Numbered from the stretch's first letter, positions 1 through 9,913 are shown. The stretch is 27,060 nucleotides of DNA from Parvularia atlantis (GCA_943704415.1 CALSCO010000275.1:1-27060); one strand, 5' to 3'. The notes: a model not told the origin generated them from the letters alone. Made by a program: numbers and translations.

Positions 1-1260
1 CCGACGGGTACGAGCTCGCAGGCAGCCGCGCGTCGGCCACTTGGTCGCGGCAGGTGTACGGCGAAAGCCGTTGAGGTTGTAGCGCTTCCAGCTGCTGTCG
101 TGGGCGTCGAGCAGGCCGCGCAGGTTGTCTAGCTGGAGTGCTGAGATGTGGCCTCTCAAGTCGGGTGTCTTGACCTGGTGATATCACAGCACGCGCGCAT
201 CTCACGAGACCTCGCGTCTTGTCAAACCAGACGAACGCCAAGATCGTCGTGTCGAGCTGCGTGAGTATGTCGGGCGGTGGCGCGCTCTGCTTGGCGATGT
301 ACCACACCTTGCTTAGCGCGAGAATGCGCAGCACGACGACTCGCCCGGCGGGCGACAAAGAGCAGGCCCAGCGTAGTCTCGATCTTGGCCCGGCAGTGTG
401 CCCACATGTCCGCGTGAGCGAGGCCGCGGTGGTTGTACGTGTAGCCGAGGTAGTTGGTCGTCGCTTCATCGGCCGGTGGGGGGACGCCTAGCCTAGCCCA
501 CGCGTTGGACTCGTCGCGCGACGGGCCAAGATGTTGCAGCGACAACTTGGCGGCGTTGATTCGCGCGCCAGATGCGGCTTCGTAGTCGCGGAACACGTCG
601 TTGACTGGCGACCGGGTTGTTGAGGAACAGGAGCTTGTCGTCGGCAAACTGCGCGAGATGCACACAGAGGTCGTAGCCGATGGCGAGTGACGGAAGGCCG
701 CGGATGTCGGGATGCGCTCGCACGGCACAGGCGACCGCCTCGTCGATGAGCGTGTGCAGGATCGGGCTGAGCGGGTCGCCGTGACGTGTGTTCTAGCGCT
801 TGCAGACGAGGCCGTTGATGAAAACGCGCGTGCTTCGATGCCAGCGTGGACCACGCTAATGGCGTTGATCATCGTCGGGCCGAAACCCAAACGTTGCAAG
901 ACTTTGTCGCGGAACGACCAGTCGACCCGGTCGAAGGCCTTTGTCTGGTCGACGAGAAGTGCTGCTCCGCGTCGCCGTTGGCTTTGATGATGTTGCATGA
1001 AGCGCTCGAGCAGAAGCGTGTTGTCCGAGGCATTTCGGCCGTGCATTAAGCCCGTCGGGTTTGTGTCGCCACCGCGTCAAGCAGCTTGGTGAATATCTTG
1101 GCGACGGCCGGGATCGGCGTAAGTTGGCCAGGTCGAGCTTGTGCAATGGCACTCGTCGTCATGCATTTGGCAGCTGGCCGCGTTGTAGTGCGTCGTGTAA
1201 AACAGCGAGCAACAACGGGCCCGCCACGTCCCTAGAGCTCGGCGTCTTGTGACGGCCGTC
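1..1260 (-). mobile_element. Decayed LINE (non-LTR retrotransposon), reverse transcriptase part
   Basis: Read on the minus strand, this is the reverse transcriptase domain of a non-LTR retrotransposon. RT motif A reads DQTKAFDRVDW near 915-955. Motif C reads FADDKLLFLNN near 615-650, in place of the usual YADD. It is followed by a segment like the conserved G-x-x-IN-x-x-KS region (SGARINAAKLS near 520-555). An earlier RT block (PLHKLDLANLR) lies near 1120-1150, and residues resembling the C-terminal part (SALQLDNLRGLL) run to the left edge. The pieces fall in different frames, with stops between them, so the copy is inactive. It is cut by the window's left end. The clade cannot be set from these motifs alone. 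No terminal repeat, poly(A) tail or target-site duplication is visible. Confidence 0.85.
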
Positions 1261-1740
1261 AGCTGTGCGAGAGTCATGGGAGATTTCGGACTACTGCCGC
1301 TTGGTCGCAGTCGCGGTCAGCTGTGTGGAGGTCCTGGCGCGTCGTGCGCCGCTATCGTCTGCTGTTCCTGGCGTGGTCGCTCTAGTGACAGAAAGAGTGG
1401 ACGCCACTTGGCACGGGCGCGGATGACAGCGCCGTTGTGCTTGCTTACATTCGTGGTCGCGCAGGTTTTCGCGGGCCAACGAGAGCACAGCGGTGTTGTC
1501 AGGCGTCGGCTCACGAGTTGCCCCGTCGAAGCCGTCGCCGCCTCCTCGTTGTTGTAGAGGTGAGCGTGAAGTTGCGGTTTGCCCCACGCCGCCGTTGGCG
1601 ACTTGTACACGCGCAGGCACGCACCGCGGTTATTGTCGGTCATCGCGAGGCGGTGCTCGTGCGTGCCGATCACGACCATGCGGATGCGGGTGCGGGGCGC
1701 GCCGTGGTCTGTTGCGGCAGAGCGGCGCGCGAAGTGTCAC
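1261..1740 (-). other. Gene-poor stretch, probable upstream part of the LINE
   Basis: No recognisable domain is present. A minus-strand open frame at 1317-1679 lies directly upstream of the reverse transcriptase in the same orientation, so it could be the decayed linker or endonuclease end of the same LINE. I see no endonuclease motif that would prove this. The stretch ends just before the first proposed exon of the SETD7-like gene, so it may also hold that gene's promoter. Confidence 0.3.
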
Positions 1741-1751
1741 ACTTCTTTGTC

Positions 1752-3085
1752 ATGTCGAAACGGGTGACGCTTGTGTGTACCCGTGCAATGCGTGCCGCCT
1801 GCGCCACTGAGCGCGCGTGTGTGTGTGTGTGTGCGTGTGTGTGTGCGCGCACAGGACCTCGGGGGCGCGGCGTACGAGGGCCGCGTGGATGGGCGCAGTG
1901 GCGCGCGCCACGGCCGCGGGCGCATCGTGCTGCCAGACGGCGGATGGATCTGCGGCCTGTTCGTGGACGACGAGCTGCACGGCGCAGCGACCGTGACCAA
2001 CGCGGACGGCTCGTGGCTCGGTGCGCGCATGATCCGGCCGCTGCAGATTGACCGTGCCGCGGCCGCAGCGTGCACGTACGAGCGCGGGCGGCTGGCGGGC
2101 GCGGCCGACGAGTTTGACGCGGACGGGTTCCGGCGCGCGCACTACGTCTACCCGCGCGGCCGGGCACGTACGCGCCTGAGGGTCTTCTACCGGGTGCGCA
2201 GCAAATGCTCGCGCTGGCAGCGCCTGACCTGGGCGGCACAGGACGGCGGCAGCCTGAGCGGCCGGGTCGACGGGCTCGCCGCGATCACTGGGCGGGCCGT
2301 GTACACGTACCCAGACGGGGCAGCGCAGCTTGTGGGCATGTGGCAGGTGCGGCGGCGGCCACCGCATGCTGCTGTGTGCTGATGCAGCCGCTGCGGCAGG
2401 GCGGGCAGATGGTGTGCGCGCGGTTTCGTGTGCGGGCAGACCAGCCGCTGGGCCGCGAGACGTACCGGTGCGACGTGTCGACGGGTATGTGGTTGTGAGT
2501 GCGGCTGGAGCGTGTGCTTGTGCCGACGCGTCTGTCGCAGCGACGTGCATCGCGCGCGACGCCCTGCTGCCGGAGCCGTACGAGGCGGCGCGTGTGCGTG
2601 TCGGGCGGTCGCGGATCTTTGGCGCGGGCGAAGGGCTGTTTGCGGCCCGCGATCTGCCGTCGGGCGAGGTGCGCGGACGTGTGCGTGCGCGTGAGTGCAC
2701 TGACGACGCGCGTGCGCAGCTGGTCAGCTTCTACAATGGTGTGCGGCTGAGCCACGGCGAGGTGGACGGGCGCGACTGGGCGCTGAACGACAACACGATC
2801 ACGCTGGACGAGGACGTGGTGCTGGACGTGCCGGCGGGCGCGCTGAGTACGACCGCGCACTACTGCGCCTCGCTGGGCCACAAGGCCAACCACGCCTTCG
2901 ACCACAACGCCGTGTACGCGCCATGCGAGCACCCGCGCTTTGGGCGGATCAAGGCGCTGCGCACGGTGCGCGCGGTGGCCGCGGGCGAGGAGGTGACGGT
3001 GCACTACGGCTACGATGACGGCGCGTCTGGGCGGGCGTTCGAGGCGCCCGGGTGGTACCGTGCGCTGCTGGGGTCGGGCCAGTGA
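1752..3085 (+). CDS. SETD7: SETD7-like lysine methyltransferase (MORN repeats plus SET domain)
   Basis: This is a SET7/9-type protein lysine N-methyltransferase, which transfers methyl from S-adenosylmethionine to histone H3K4 and other proteins in animals. Proposed exons are 1752-1763, 1855-2020, 2069-2193, 2242-2346, 2388-2484, 2541-2668 and 2720-3085, giving 332 residues (human protein 366). The N-terminal half holds MORN-like repeats, for example YEGRVDG and GGSLSGRV. The C-terminal half is the SET domain: GAGEGLF, FYNGVRLSHGEVDGRDWALN, CASLGHKANHAF, HPRFGRIKALR and VHYGYD. These match human SETD7 almost block for block, including the GHKANH substrate/cofactor motif and the catalytic-region tyrosine in YGY. 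The linker before SET (ARDALLPEPYE) is also conserved. Exon 1, only 12 nt, is the least certain part. One donor is GTATG. The next gene begins 23 nt after the stop. Confidence 0.93.
1819..1850. repeat. GT/TG dinucleotide tract inside intron 1 of the SETD7-like gene
   Basis: An imperfect GT repeat fills the 3' half of the proposed first intron (1764-1854) and runs almost up to the acceptor. It occupies the position of the polypyrimidine tract but is purine/pyrimidine alternating. Confidence 0.8.
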
Positions 3086-3108
3086 GCGGCACCTGCTTTG
3101 TGACGAAG

Positions 3109-4420
3109 ATGGTTGCGGCCGGCGTGTTCTTCGCGCGCGCGTCTGACGGCGTCGAACTGTGCTACGACGACCGCGACGGCGACGCCGGCGGTGCGGGCGC
3201 GGGCGCGGGCGCGGCGCGCGAGGTGATCGTGTTCCAGCACGGCTACACGAGCACGCGCGCGGTGTGGCGCGGCGTGCTGGAGCATCTGCGCGCGACCGGG
3301 TGCGCCTCGCCTGGGCGCCGCTGCCAACGCTGCGCCGCCCCACGCTCACGCTCACGCGTCCGCGCGCAGCCACGGCCGCTACCGCTGCATCTGCATCGAC
3401 ATGCGGTGCGCGAGGCGGGGCGCGGGCGGCTGTGTGCGCCGCTGCTCACGTGCGTGCGCCGGCGCAGCGGATGCGGCCTGAGCGGCAAGCCGACCGATCC
3501 CGCGGCCTACTCGATCGCGCGCTTCGCCGCCGTGCGCCCGCCTGCTGCCCGCTGCCCCATCCGCCGCGCCCTGTGACCGCGCGTGGCCCGCCGCTGCCGC
3601 GCAGGACGTGGTCGAGGTCGTGGACCAGGCGCGCGGCCTTGGCCCGCACACGCGCTTCGTCTTCGTCGGCCACTCGCTCGGCGGCGGCATCGGCTTTGCG
3701 CTGGCCACGGGCGCGCATGCGGCGCGGCTCAAGCGGCTCGTCCTCGTCACGCCCATGCCCTCGCGCGGCGTGTATGACCCGCTCAACTTTCACGCGCTCG
3801 AGGTGAGAGCGCTGCATACGAGCGACTGGCTCGCTGTGACCCCGCCCGCGCCACGCAGGTGCGCCGCCGCAAGGAGATGCCGCTGTCGCAGTACTACGCC
3901 TGGCGCCGCGAGACGCACGCCCGCCCGGACGCCGTCGACGCGCTGGGCGAGGAGTACCTGACGGCGCTGGCGATGGACCTGGCCGTGCCGGACGCCTACT
4001 ACGCCAGTGCGCGCGTCGCAGCCTGCTGTCGACCGTGCTCATACGCCCACGCGCGCGCTCGTTGCGCAGAGGCCTGGCAGGAGATGGCCGACTTCCGCGT
4101 AGACGTGAGCAAGATTACGACGCCCACGCTCATGGCCACGGCCGACTGCGACAACCTGCTCGGCAACAACCTCAAGGTGCGCGCGGGAGGCGGGCGCCGT
4201 CGCGCACTCAACCGCGCACGTCGCGCAGGACTACCGCACGATGCCCAACGCGTCGCTGCAGGTGTTTGCGCGGGCGTCGCACGGCCTGCCGCGCGACCTG
4301 CCTGCGCCGCTCGCCGCGGCGATCGACGACTTTGTGCGCCACGGCGTCGTCACGTTCCGCACGCTGGTCGAGCGCGGCCAGAAGTACGACCTCGTCTTTG
4401 GCAAGGGCAGCAAGCTGTGA
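3109..4420 (+). CDS. Alpha/beta-hydrolase fold protein
   Basis: This is an alpha/beta hydrolase of about 311 residues whose substrate is unknown. Exons that keep one frame are 3109-3299, 3370-3405, 3468-3531, 3605-3802, 3859-4006, 4070-4176 and 4229-4420. The oxyanion-side motif is VFQHGYTST, followed by the common strand motif DMRGCGLSGKP. The nucleophile elbow is VGHSLGGG, with Ser as nucleophile. The late acid is probably an Asp in TADCDNLL, and the catalytic His is in ARASHGLPRDLP. All three members of a triad can therefore be proposed. The first 30 residues show no signal peptide, so the protein is probably cytosolic. Exon 5 itself begins with GTGCG right after its acceptor, so GTGCG alone does not define a donor. 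The start is the first ATG after the upstream stop. The stop lies 38 bp from the end of the convergent gene on the other strand. Confidence 0.88.
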
Positions 4421-4458
4421 GTTGTGGTCAGCGGGGCGGCTGGTGAGCCAGCACACGT

Positions 4459-5633
4459 TCAATCAAAGGTCGCTGGCTTGTCGAGGCGCCTGCGCACAAC
4501 CGCCTGCGCACCCGCGAGCGCGGCCTGCGTTCTCCCGAGGACCGACGCGGCGGGGCCGGGCCGCGAGCGCCGCCGCTGCAGGTCATCGTTGGTGTGCGCC
4601 TCGCGCCGGTTGAGGAAGAGCACGACGTAGTACAGCACGACGACGACGGTGCCGATGAGCACGAGAATGATCCACACGACGCGCAGCTCCTTCGAGTGGT
4701 GCTGTGCATGCTTGCCTGCTGAGCAGCTGCGCGGTAGGCGGATGGAAGCGCGGGGCGCACCCACGGCTCGCCGGACCCGACGGTGTTGCAGCTGATGGGG
4801 TCGCACAGCGCGCGCGCGTAGTACTCTGCCAGGGGGCGCGGCGCGTAAGGGGGGCCCGCGCGGGTGGTGCGCGGCGCACCGTGCACGGCGGCCGTGACGG
4901 CGTCGCGGTCGGGCGGGAAGCACGCAAAGAGGACCATCTGCGGCGTGTGCGGGGTGAGGGACGGCGTGCCGAGCTTTGCGAGCGGCACCTGGCAGACCGT
5001 GCGGCGCTGCTGTAGCCCGCCACCGCTGGCGCAGAGCAGGTCGTTGAGCGCGCGCTGCTGGCTGGCGCCGTAGCCGGCGACATCGCGCGGCGTTGCGGGC
5101 TGGCAGCGAAGGATGTCGCAGTAGTCGGCGAGGCAGATGTCGGCGTCCTGGCGGCGTCGTGCGTGAGCGAGCGCATCGATGTCGCGGGTGGGGGCGGCGG
5201 GACGCGGACGCACGGTGCCGGCGGTGGCGTTGGCGTGGCGCGCGTCAAAGTGGCGGTCAAGGTGGTGCTCGGTGCGGAAGCTCTTGCCGCAGCGGCCGCA
5301 GGTGAAGCGTGAGTGGGCCGGGTTGACGGCGCGCTGCGTCTCGTCGTCGTCGCGCAGGCGGTCGCGCGCCGGGTGCCACGGGCACACGCGCGGCAGCCGC
5401 TCGGCGCCGACCACGCCGCGCACGTCGCCGGCCGTGTCCCGCTCGAGCCGCGCCGCGACGTCGGCGACGAGGGCCGGCGGCGCATCGGCCTCGGGCGCGA
5501 GCCGCAGCAGCCGCCCGAGCGCCTCGCGGGCGAAGCGCGACCGCAGGCGCGGGCACAGGCCGGGGCGGGTGGGCGTGGCGGCGTGTGCTGCTGCGATCAG
5601 GAGCAGGAGCGGGATGAGGATGAGGCGGCGCAT
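4459..5633 (-). CDS. Signal-peptide C2H2 zinc-finger type I membrane protein
   Basis: This is a protein of about 374 residues whose function I do not recognise. It opens with a clear signal peptide (MRRLILIPLLLLIAAAHA). Near residues 110-140 it has one classical C2H2 finger: CGRCGKSF followed by HHLDRHFDARH. Further paired cysteines follow (ICLADYCDILRC, LLCASGG, CDPISCNTVG). One membrane span follows (WIILVLIGTVVVVLYYVVLF), then a basic C-terminal tail of about 50 residues. Exons are 4761-5633 and 4459-4710. The intron (4711-4760) has a GTGCG donor and, to keep the frame of the membrane span, an AAG acceptor. The topology puts the zinc finger in the lumen or outside the cell, which is odd for this domain. 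It is divergent from the dehydratase gene with only 23 bp between the start codons. Confidence 0.78.
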
Positions 5634-5656
5634 CCGTCGCCGCCGCAGTCACGCAA

Positions 5657-6937
5657 ATGACTCGAATGCTGCACGTGCGCTCGCCCCTGGTCGAGTCGAC
5701 GCCGCTCAGCCGCGTGCTCGGCTGCCGTGTGTTCCTCAAGGCGCGTCCTCTCCTCCGTGGGCACGCGCCGCCTGACAGCCCGCGCACAGCTCGACAACAC
5801 GCAGCCCAGCGGATCGTTCAAGATCCGCGGCATCGGCCACTGGTGCGCGCACGAGGCGGCGCGCGGCGCGAGCGCGTTGGTCACGTCGTCGGGTGCGCTC
5901 ACCTGGGGCCGTGGTTGGCCTGCTGCTGCGTGGCCTGACGCGTCCGCGCCCGATGCATCCGCATACGCATGACGCGTCCGCACCCGACGCCGCCCGACGC
6001 ATCCGCACTGATGCGTGCACACGACGCCCTCGCCCACACGGCACACGACGCACGACGCACGACGCACCATCTGCGCACCACGCTCGCAACAGGAGGAAAC
6101 GCCGGGATGGCGGTCGCCTACGCCGGGCGCCGCCTGGGCGTGCCAGTGACCGTCGTCGTGCCCACGACCACGCCCGTCTTCGTCGTCGAACGCCTGCGCG
6201 AGGAGGGCGCGAGCGTGGTCGTGCACGGCGCCGTCTGGGACGAGGCCAACGCGCACGCCCTCGCCCTCGTCGCCCAGCGCACCGACCGCTCGGCCTACAT
6301 CCACCCGTTCGACCACGAGCTGCTCTGGCACGGCCACGCCTCCCTCGTCGACGAGCTGCCCGACGCCCTCCCGCCCGGCACTGTCCCCGCGGCCCTCGTC
6401 TGCGTCGTCGGCGGCGGTGGCCTGCTCAACGGCATCGTCTACGGCCTGCGCCGCCACCGCGACCGCGCCTGGGCCGACGTCCCCGTCGTCGCCGTCGAGA
6501 CCGAGGGCGCCAACTGCTTCGCCCGGGCCGTCCAGGCCGGCCGCGTCGTCGCCCTCGAGCGCATCAGCTCCGTCGCAAAGTCCCTCGGCGCGCTCAGTGT
6601 CAGCAGCCGCAGCCTCGAGCTCGCGCGCGAGCACCCGATCTTCCCGCTCGTCGTCACCGACGCGATGGCCCTGGCCGCCTGCGACCGCTTTCTCGGTGCG
6701 CCGGCACGTCGTCGGCCGCGTCATGCCGCTCACCACGCGCGTGCGCGCGCTCGCGCCGCAGAGGACCACCGCATGCTCGTCGAGCCCGCGTGCGGCGCCG
6801 GCCTTGCCGCGGTCTACGAGCGCGCGCTGCTGCAGGTGCTGCCGCGGCTGACGCGCGAGAGCGTCGTCGTGGTCGAGGTGTGCGGCGGGCAGCTCGTCAC
6901 GCCAGCGCTGCTGCAGCAGTGGCGTTGTGTGCTGTGA
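5657..6937 (+). CDS. SDS: L-serine/L-threonine dehydratase (PLP-dependent)
   Basis: This is a fold-type II PLP enzyme of the cytosolic serine dehydratase / threonine deaminase family (animal SDS, yeast CHA1), which converts serine to pyruvate and ammonia. Exons 5657-5740, 5790-5892, 6093-6695 and 6762-6937 give 321 residues, close to the family length. The PLP lysine lies in QPSGSFKIRGIGH. The phosphate-binding glycine loop is VVGGGGLLNG. Other matching blocks are GNAGMAVAYA, VVPTTTP, YIHPFD, SVAKSLGA, LVEPACGAGLAAVY and the late CGG. No regulatory ACT domain is present, which separates it from biosynthetic threonine deaminase. The first intron begins with GC and the second is unusually long (200 nt) and repetitive. 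An internal ATG at 5666 could be the real start. Confidence 0.93.
5741..5789 (+). other. GC-AG intron in the serine dehydratase gene
   Basis: The exon ends in AAG and the intron begins GCGCGT. CTGAC lies 15-19 nt before the CAG. Splicing here joins VFLK to LDNTQPSGSFK, exactly as in the protein family, and no GT donor gives that frame. Confidence 0.88.
5936..6070. repeat. Degenerate short repeats in the long dehydratase intron
   Basis: Inside the 200-nt intron (5893-6092) the unit GACGCGTCCGC occurs twice. Variants such as GATGCATCCGCA and GACGCATCCGCA lie between and after these copies, followed by a run of ACGACGC units. The repeats explain why this intron is about four times the local norm. 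Confidence 0.75.
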
Positions 6938-7529
6938 AGGCGGGACCGAAGCGCACGGTTTGACACAACACGGCACGATGGGTGGGTGCATGTGGTTCAG
7001 GCGAACGTGGCAAGGCAGCGCGTGTGGCAGACGTTCGTCGCCGGGTCGAACACGTTGTCCGGCTAACCCACGCCCGCGCACGTGCCCAGGATCTCGCACG
7101 CGCCGCTGGGCACAACGGTGCCGCGGGCGACGCAGCCATACGACGACGCCAAAAGGAGCCCTTTACCGTCTCGACCTCGTACGCCGGCTCGAACACGCTC
7201 TTGTTCGGCTGCTGAACCTCGGGCACGGCACGCTGCGCAGCGCCGAGCATGAGCGAACAGTACGCAGAAGAGGCGGTGCACGCGGAAGCGCGCACCTTCA
7301 AGTTGACAGGGGCGCGATCGGCGCGTGGCCCGCTCACGACTGCGCGCAAACCGTCGGAGGTGCAGCGTCGCGCCTGCCGCGTCCGGCCGTCGCGTGGCCC
7401 GTTGCGCGCGAACCGTGCACGCGTCGCAAAAGCGAACTGGTGCGCGCGTGGTGCGCTGCGCTGCGCTGCGCACGCCTTTTGGCGCCCCGACGGCGCATGA
7501 TCGCGGGGAGCGGCGCATTCACCGCGATT
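6938..7529. other. 592-bp gap without a confident gene
   Basis: This is the space between the dehydratase stop and the glycosylase start. On the minus strand two short cysteine-bearing reading segments (NKSVFEPAYEVETVKG near 7155-7205; YGCVARGTVVPSGACEILG near 7080-7140) look somewhat protein-like. They could be exons of a small unrecognised minus-strand gene. I cannot join them to a start, a stop and a family, so no gene is called. The plus strand should hold the promoter of the glycosylase gene. Confidence 0.4.
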
Positions 7530-9092
7530 ATGCCCGAGGTGCGCGCACCGCATCCACCCCCCGCACCCTCGCATCTCACGCCTGCGCGCCCGACGGCAGC
7601 TGCCCGAGGTCGAGGCGGCGCGGCAGCTGTGCCAGGCAGCGCTCGCGGGGCGCACAGTGGTCGAGTGCCATGTCAAGGTGCGCTGCGGACCGGCTTTCGA
7701 TGCGCGTGCCGATCGGCCCGTCGCGTAGGACGACCCGATCGTCTTCCTCAGCGCCGAGGGGCCGGCCGCGTTCCGCACGCACATCGTCGGCCGGCGCGTC
7801 GTCGCGGCGCGCCGGCGTGGCAAGTGGTTCTGGCTCGAGCTCAACACCGCGCCGCACGCGCTCTTCCACCTGGGCATGACGTGCGTCTGTGCCGATCGCG
7901 CCCGCGTACTGCGCGCCTCACGCCCCGTGCGCCCGCGGGCAGCGGCCAGGGCCACGTCCAGGGCCGCGCGGCACTGCAGTACAAGTCGGGTGGCGAGGCG
8001 CGCAAGCCCGAGGAGTGGCCGCCACGCTTCACCAAAGTGCCGCCGATGCGGCCCTCGCCGATCGCCAGCACGCGCGCTGACAGCGCGGCCAGGCCGAGCT
8101 CGTGTTTGACGACGGCACGCGCTGGGCCTTTGCCGATGCGCGGCGCCTCGGCCGCATCCGCCTCGTCAACGACCCGCTGCACGAGCCGCCGGTGTCGCTG
8201 CTCGGCTTTGACGCGTACCTGGACGTGCGTGCGCGGCCGTGCGCGTGCCGGACGACGTGGGCAGCGCCTGACTGCGGCCGCAGATGCCCGACGTCGCGCC
8301 GTTCACGCAGCAGCTGCTCGTGCGCGGCGCCGCCGTCAAGGCCGTGCTGCTTGACCAGTCGTTCTCGGCCGGCGTGGGCAACTGGATCGCGGACGAGGGT
8401 GCGTCCGTGCACGTGCCGTCACGCTGGGCACCAACGCAGGCGCGACGCGCAGTGCTATACCAGGCGCGCGTGCACCCGGCCACGCCTGCGAGCAAGCTGA
8501 GCACGACAGAGGCCGCGGCGATCCATGCCGCGCTCAAGCACATTGTGCGCACGGCCGTGGCCTGCAAGGAGCGCGGCGAGGACCTGCCCGCCGAGTGGCT
8601 GTTCCACTACCGGTGCGTGCGCTCCCGGCCGCCTGCGCCTGTGCCTGGGCTGACGCGACAAGCAGCTGGTCGAAAGGCGCGAGCGCGCCCAAGGACGCGA
8701 GCGGCCAAGCGATCACGTTTGCGACCGTGGGCGGGCGCACGACGGCGATCGTCAAGCGCGCGCTCACGGCGGCCGTCGCGGGCAAAGACGGCAAGACCGA
8801 GGGCAAGGGCGGCCGGCGGCGGCGCAAGGCCGTGATCACGGCCGAGGTCAAGACCGAAGTGAAGACCGAAGTCACGACCGAGGTGACGGCGAGCGAGGTG
8901 ACGACGACCGTGAAGCGGCGCCGACGCACGACGGCCAGCGTCGAGAGCGAGCGTGTGCCGGCCAAGCGCGCGCGCCGGGCCGAGCCAGTGCCCGAGCCTT
9001 CTGCCGATGTGCCGCCCAAGCGCCAGCGTCGCGCGTCTGCCGCACTGCCGCCGCCGCCGCCGCCCCCATCCTCTCGCGCGCGCCGTGCATGA
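7530..9092 (+). CDS. FPG1: Fpg/MutM-type DNA glycosylase, fungal/plant form
   Basis: This is a formamidopyrimidine-DNA glycosylase/AP lyase for base excision repair of oxidised purines. Exons are 7530-7538, 7600-7677, 7729-7880, 7943-8036, 8093-8224, 8284-8398, 8453-8612 and 8666-9092, giving 388 residues. The N-terminus MPELPEVEAARQ carries the catalytic proline (exposed after Met removal) and glutamate. RRGKWFWLEL carries the conserved catalytic-loop lysine, and FSAGVGNWIADEVLYQARVHP is the helix-two-turn-helix. The zinc finger of bacterial Fpg is absent. As in fungal and plant forms, HYRW and then TFATVGGRTTAIV replace it. A lysine- and arginine-rich tail with KTEVKTEV-like repeats follows and probably serves nuclear import or DNA binding. 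The first coding exon is only nine bases (MPE), so an intron splits the active-site motif. The second intron uses a TAG acceptor. Confidence 0.94.
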
Positions 9093-9239
9093 GCCGCACA
9101 CGGCCCCCGAGCACGTGTTGCGCGTGTGTGCAGACCAGGCCGATAAGACACAACAGGGGCGCGAGCACCTTCGCCGCCCCCCATTCCGTCCTCCCGCTTC
9201 GCCCCCCCACGGTCCACGCGCCGTGCGCGCACGGCGCTC

Positions 9240-9770
9240 TTACTCGTTCTCCTGCGTGCGCAGCTTGGCGTTCTTGTTGGTCACCTTGATGTCGAGCTGC
9301 TCGGCCCGCTGCACGATCTTGACGCGCTTGGCGGCGGACACTGCGCGCACAGACAGTCAGTGGCCGTGGCGGTCGTCGCCGACGCGCGCGCACAACCCAC
9401 CCGACTTGGCGATCTCGGCGGCGTATGACCGGTTGTGCATGAGCAGGACGTCCAGGTCCTGCGGGTTGCGCACGAGGAACGTCTTGAAGCCGTCGGGGCG
9501 CATGAACTTGGTCTTCTTGTCCGAGCCGAAGCCGATGGTCGGCTCCTTTTGCTGGCCCTTGAACCGGCGGCGCAGGCGGTTGTCGATGCCCCGGGGCTTG
9601 CGCCACGTGCGGACCTGCAGCGGCCAGTGAGTGTGCTGTGCTGGGATGGGAGGGCGCGGCGGGCGAGGGGGGCGCACCTGGCTGAGCCTGACGTAACGGT
9701 CGGCGTGGTGGCGGTACACCTGCGCCCGGCGCTTCTTGACGATCGTCTTGTGCTTGAGCGCGGTGACCAT
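9240..9770 (-). CDS. RPL32: Large-subunit ribosomal protein eL32
   Basis: This is cytosolic 60S ribosomal protein eL32. Exons 9678-9770, 9401-9614 and 9240-9340 give 135 residues, the same length as the human protein. Recognisable blocks are [77 protein letters not shown] and the C-terminus [10 protein letters not shown]. The first intron (9615-9677) has a GTGCG donor and the second (9341-9400) a GTGGGT donor. The start is set at MVTALKHK. The codons just upstream look like an acceptor (CGCCGCCGCCAG), so an untranslated first exon or a tiny first coding exon is possible. Upstream lie CATC and GCGCGGT repeats, within what should be its promoter. Confidence 0.96.
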
Positions 9771-9841
9771 CTGGCGGCGGCGCGTGCGTGCGGCGCTGTT
9801 GAGCGCAAGGGCGCAGGACCGTTCGCGACGGCTCTCGAGCG

Positions 9842-9891
9842 CCCATCCGCCCATCCGCGCATCCATCCATCCATCCAACCATCCATCCATC
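9842..9891. repeat. CATC tetranucleotide repeat upstream of eL32
   Basis: About ten imperfect CATC/CATCC units lie between the eL32 start and the end of the dehydrogenase gene. Confidence 0.85.
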
Positions 9892-9913
9892 GTGCGTGTG
9901 GTGCGGTGTACGC

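Noticed and set aside
7070-7088. A 19-nt intron in the 6938-7529 gap
   Set aside because: It is far shorter than any other intron here and gives no convincing protein.
5597-7099. 500-residue minus-strand open frame over the dehydratase
   Set aside because: It is antisense to a well-supported enzyme and has no domain.
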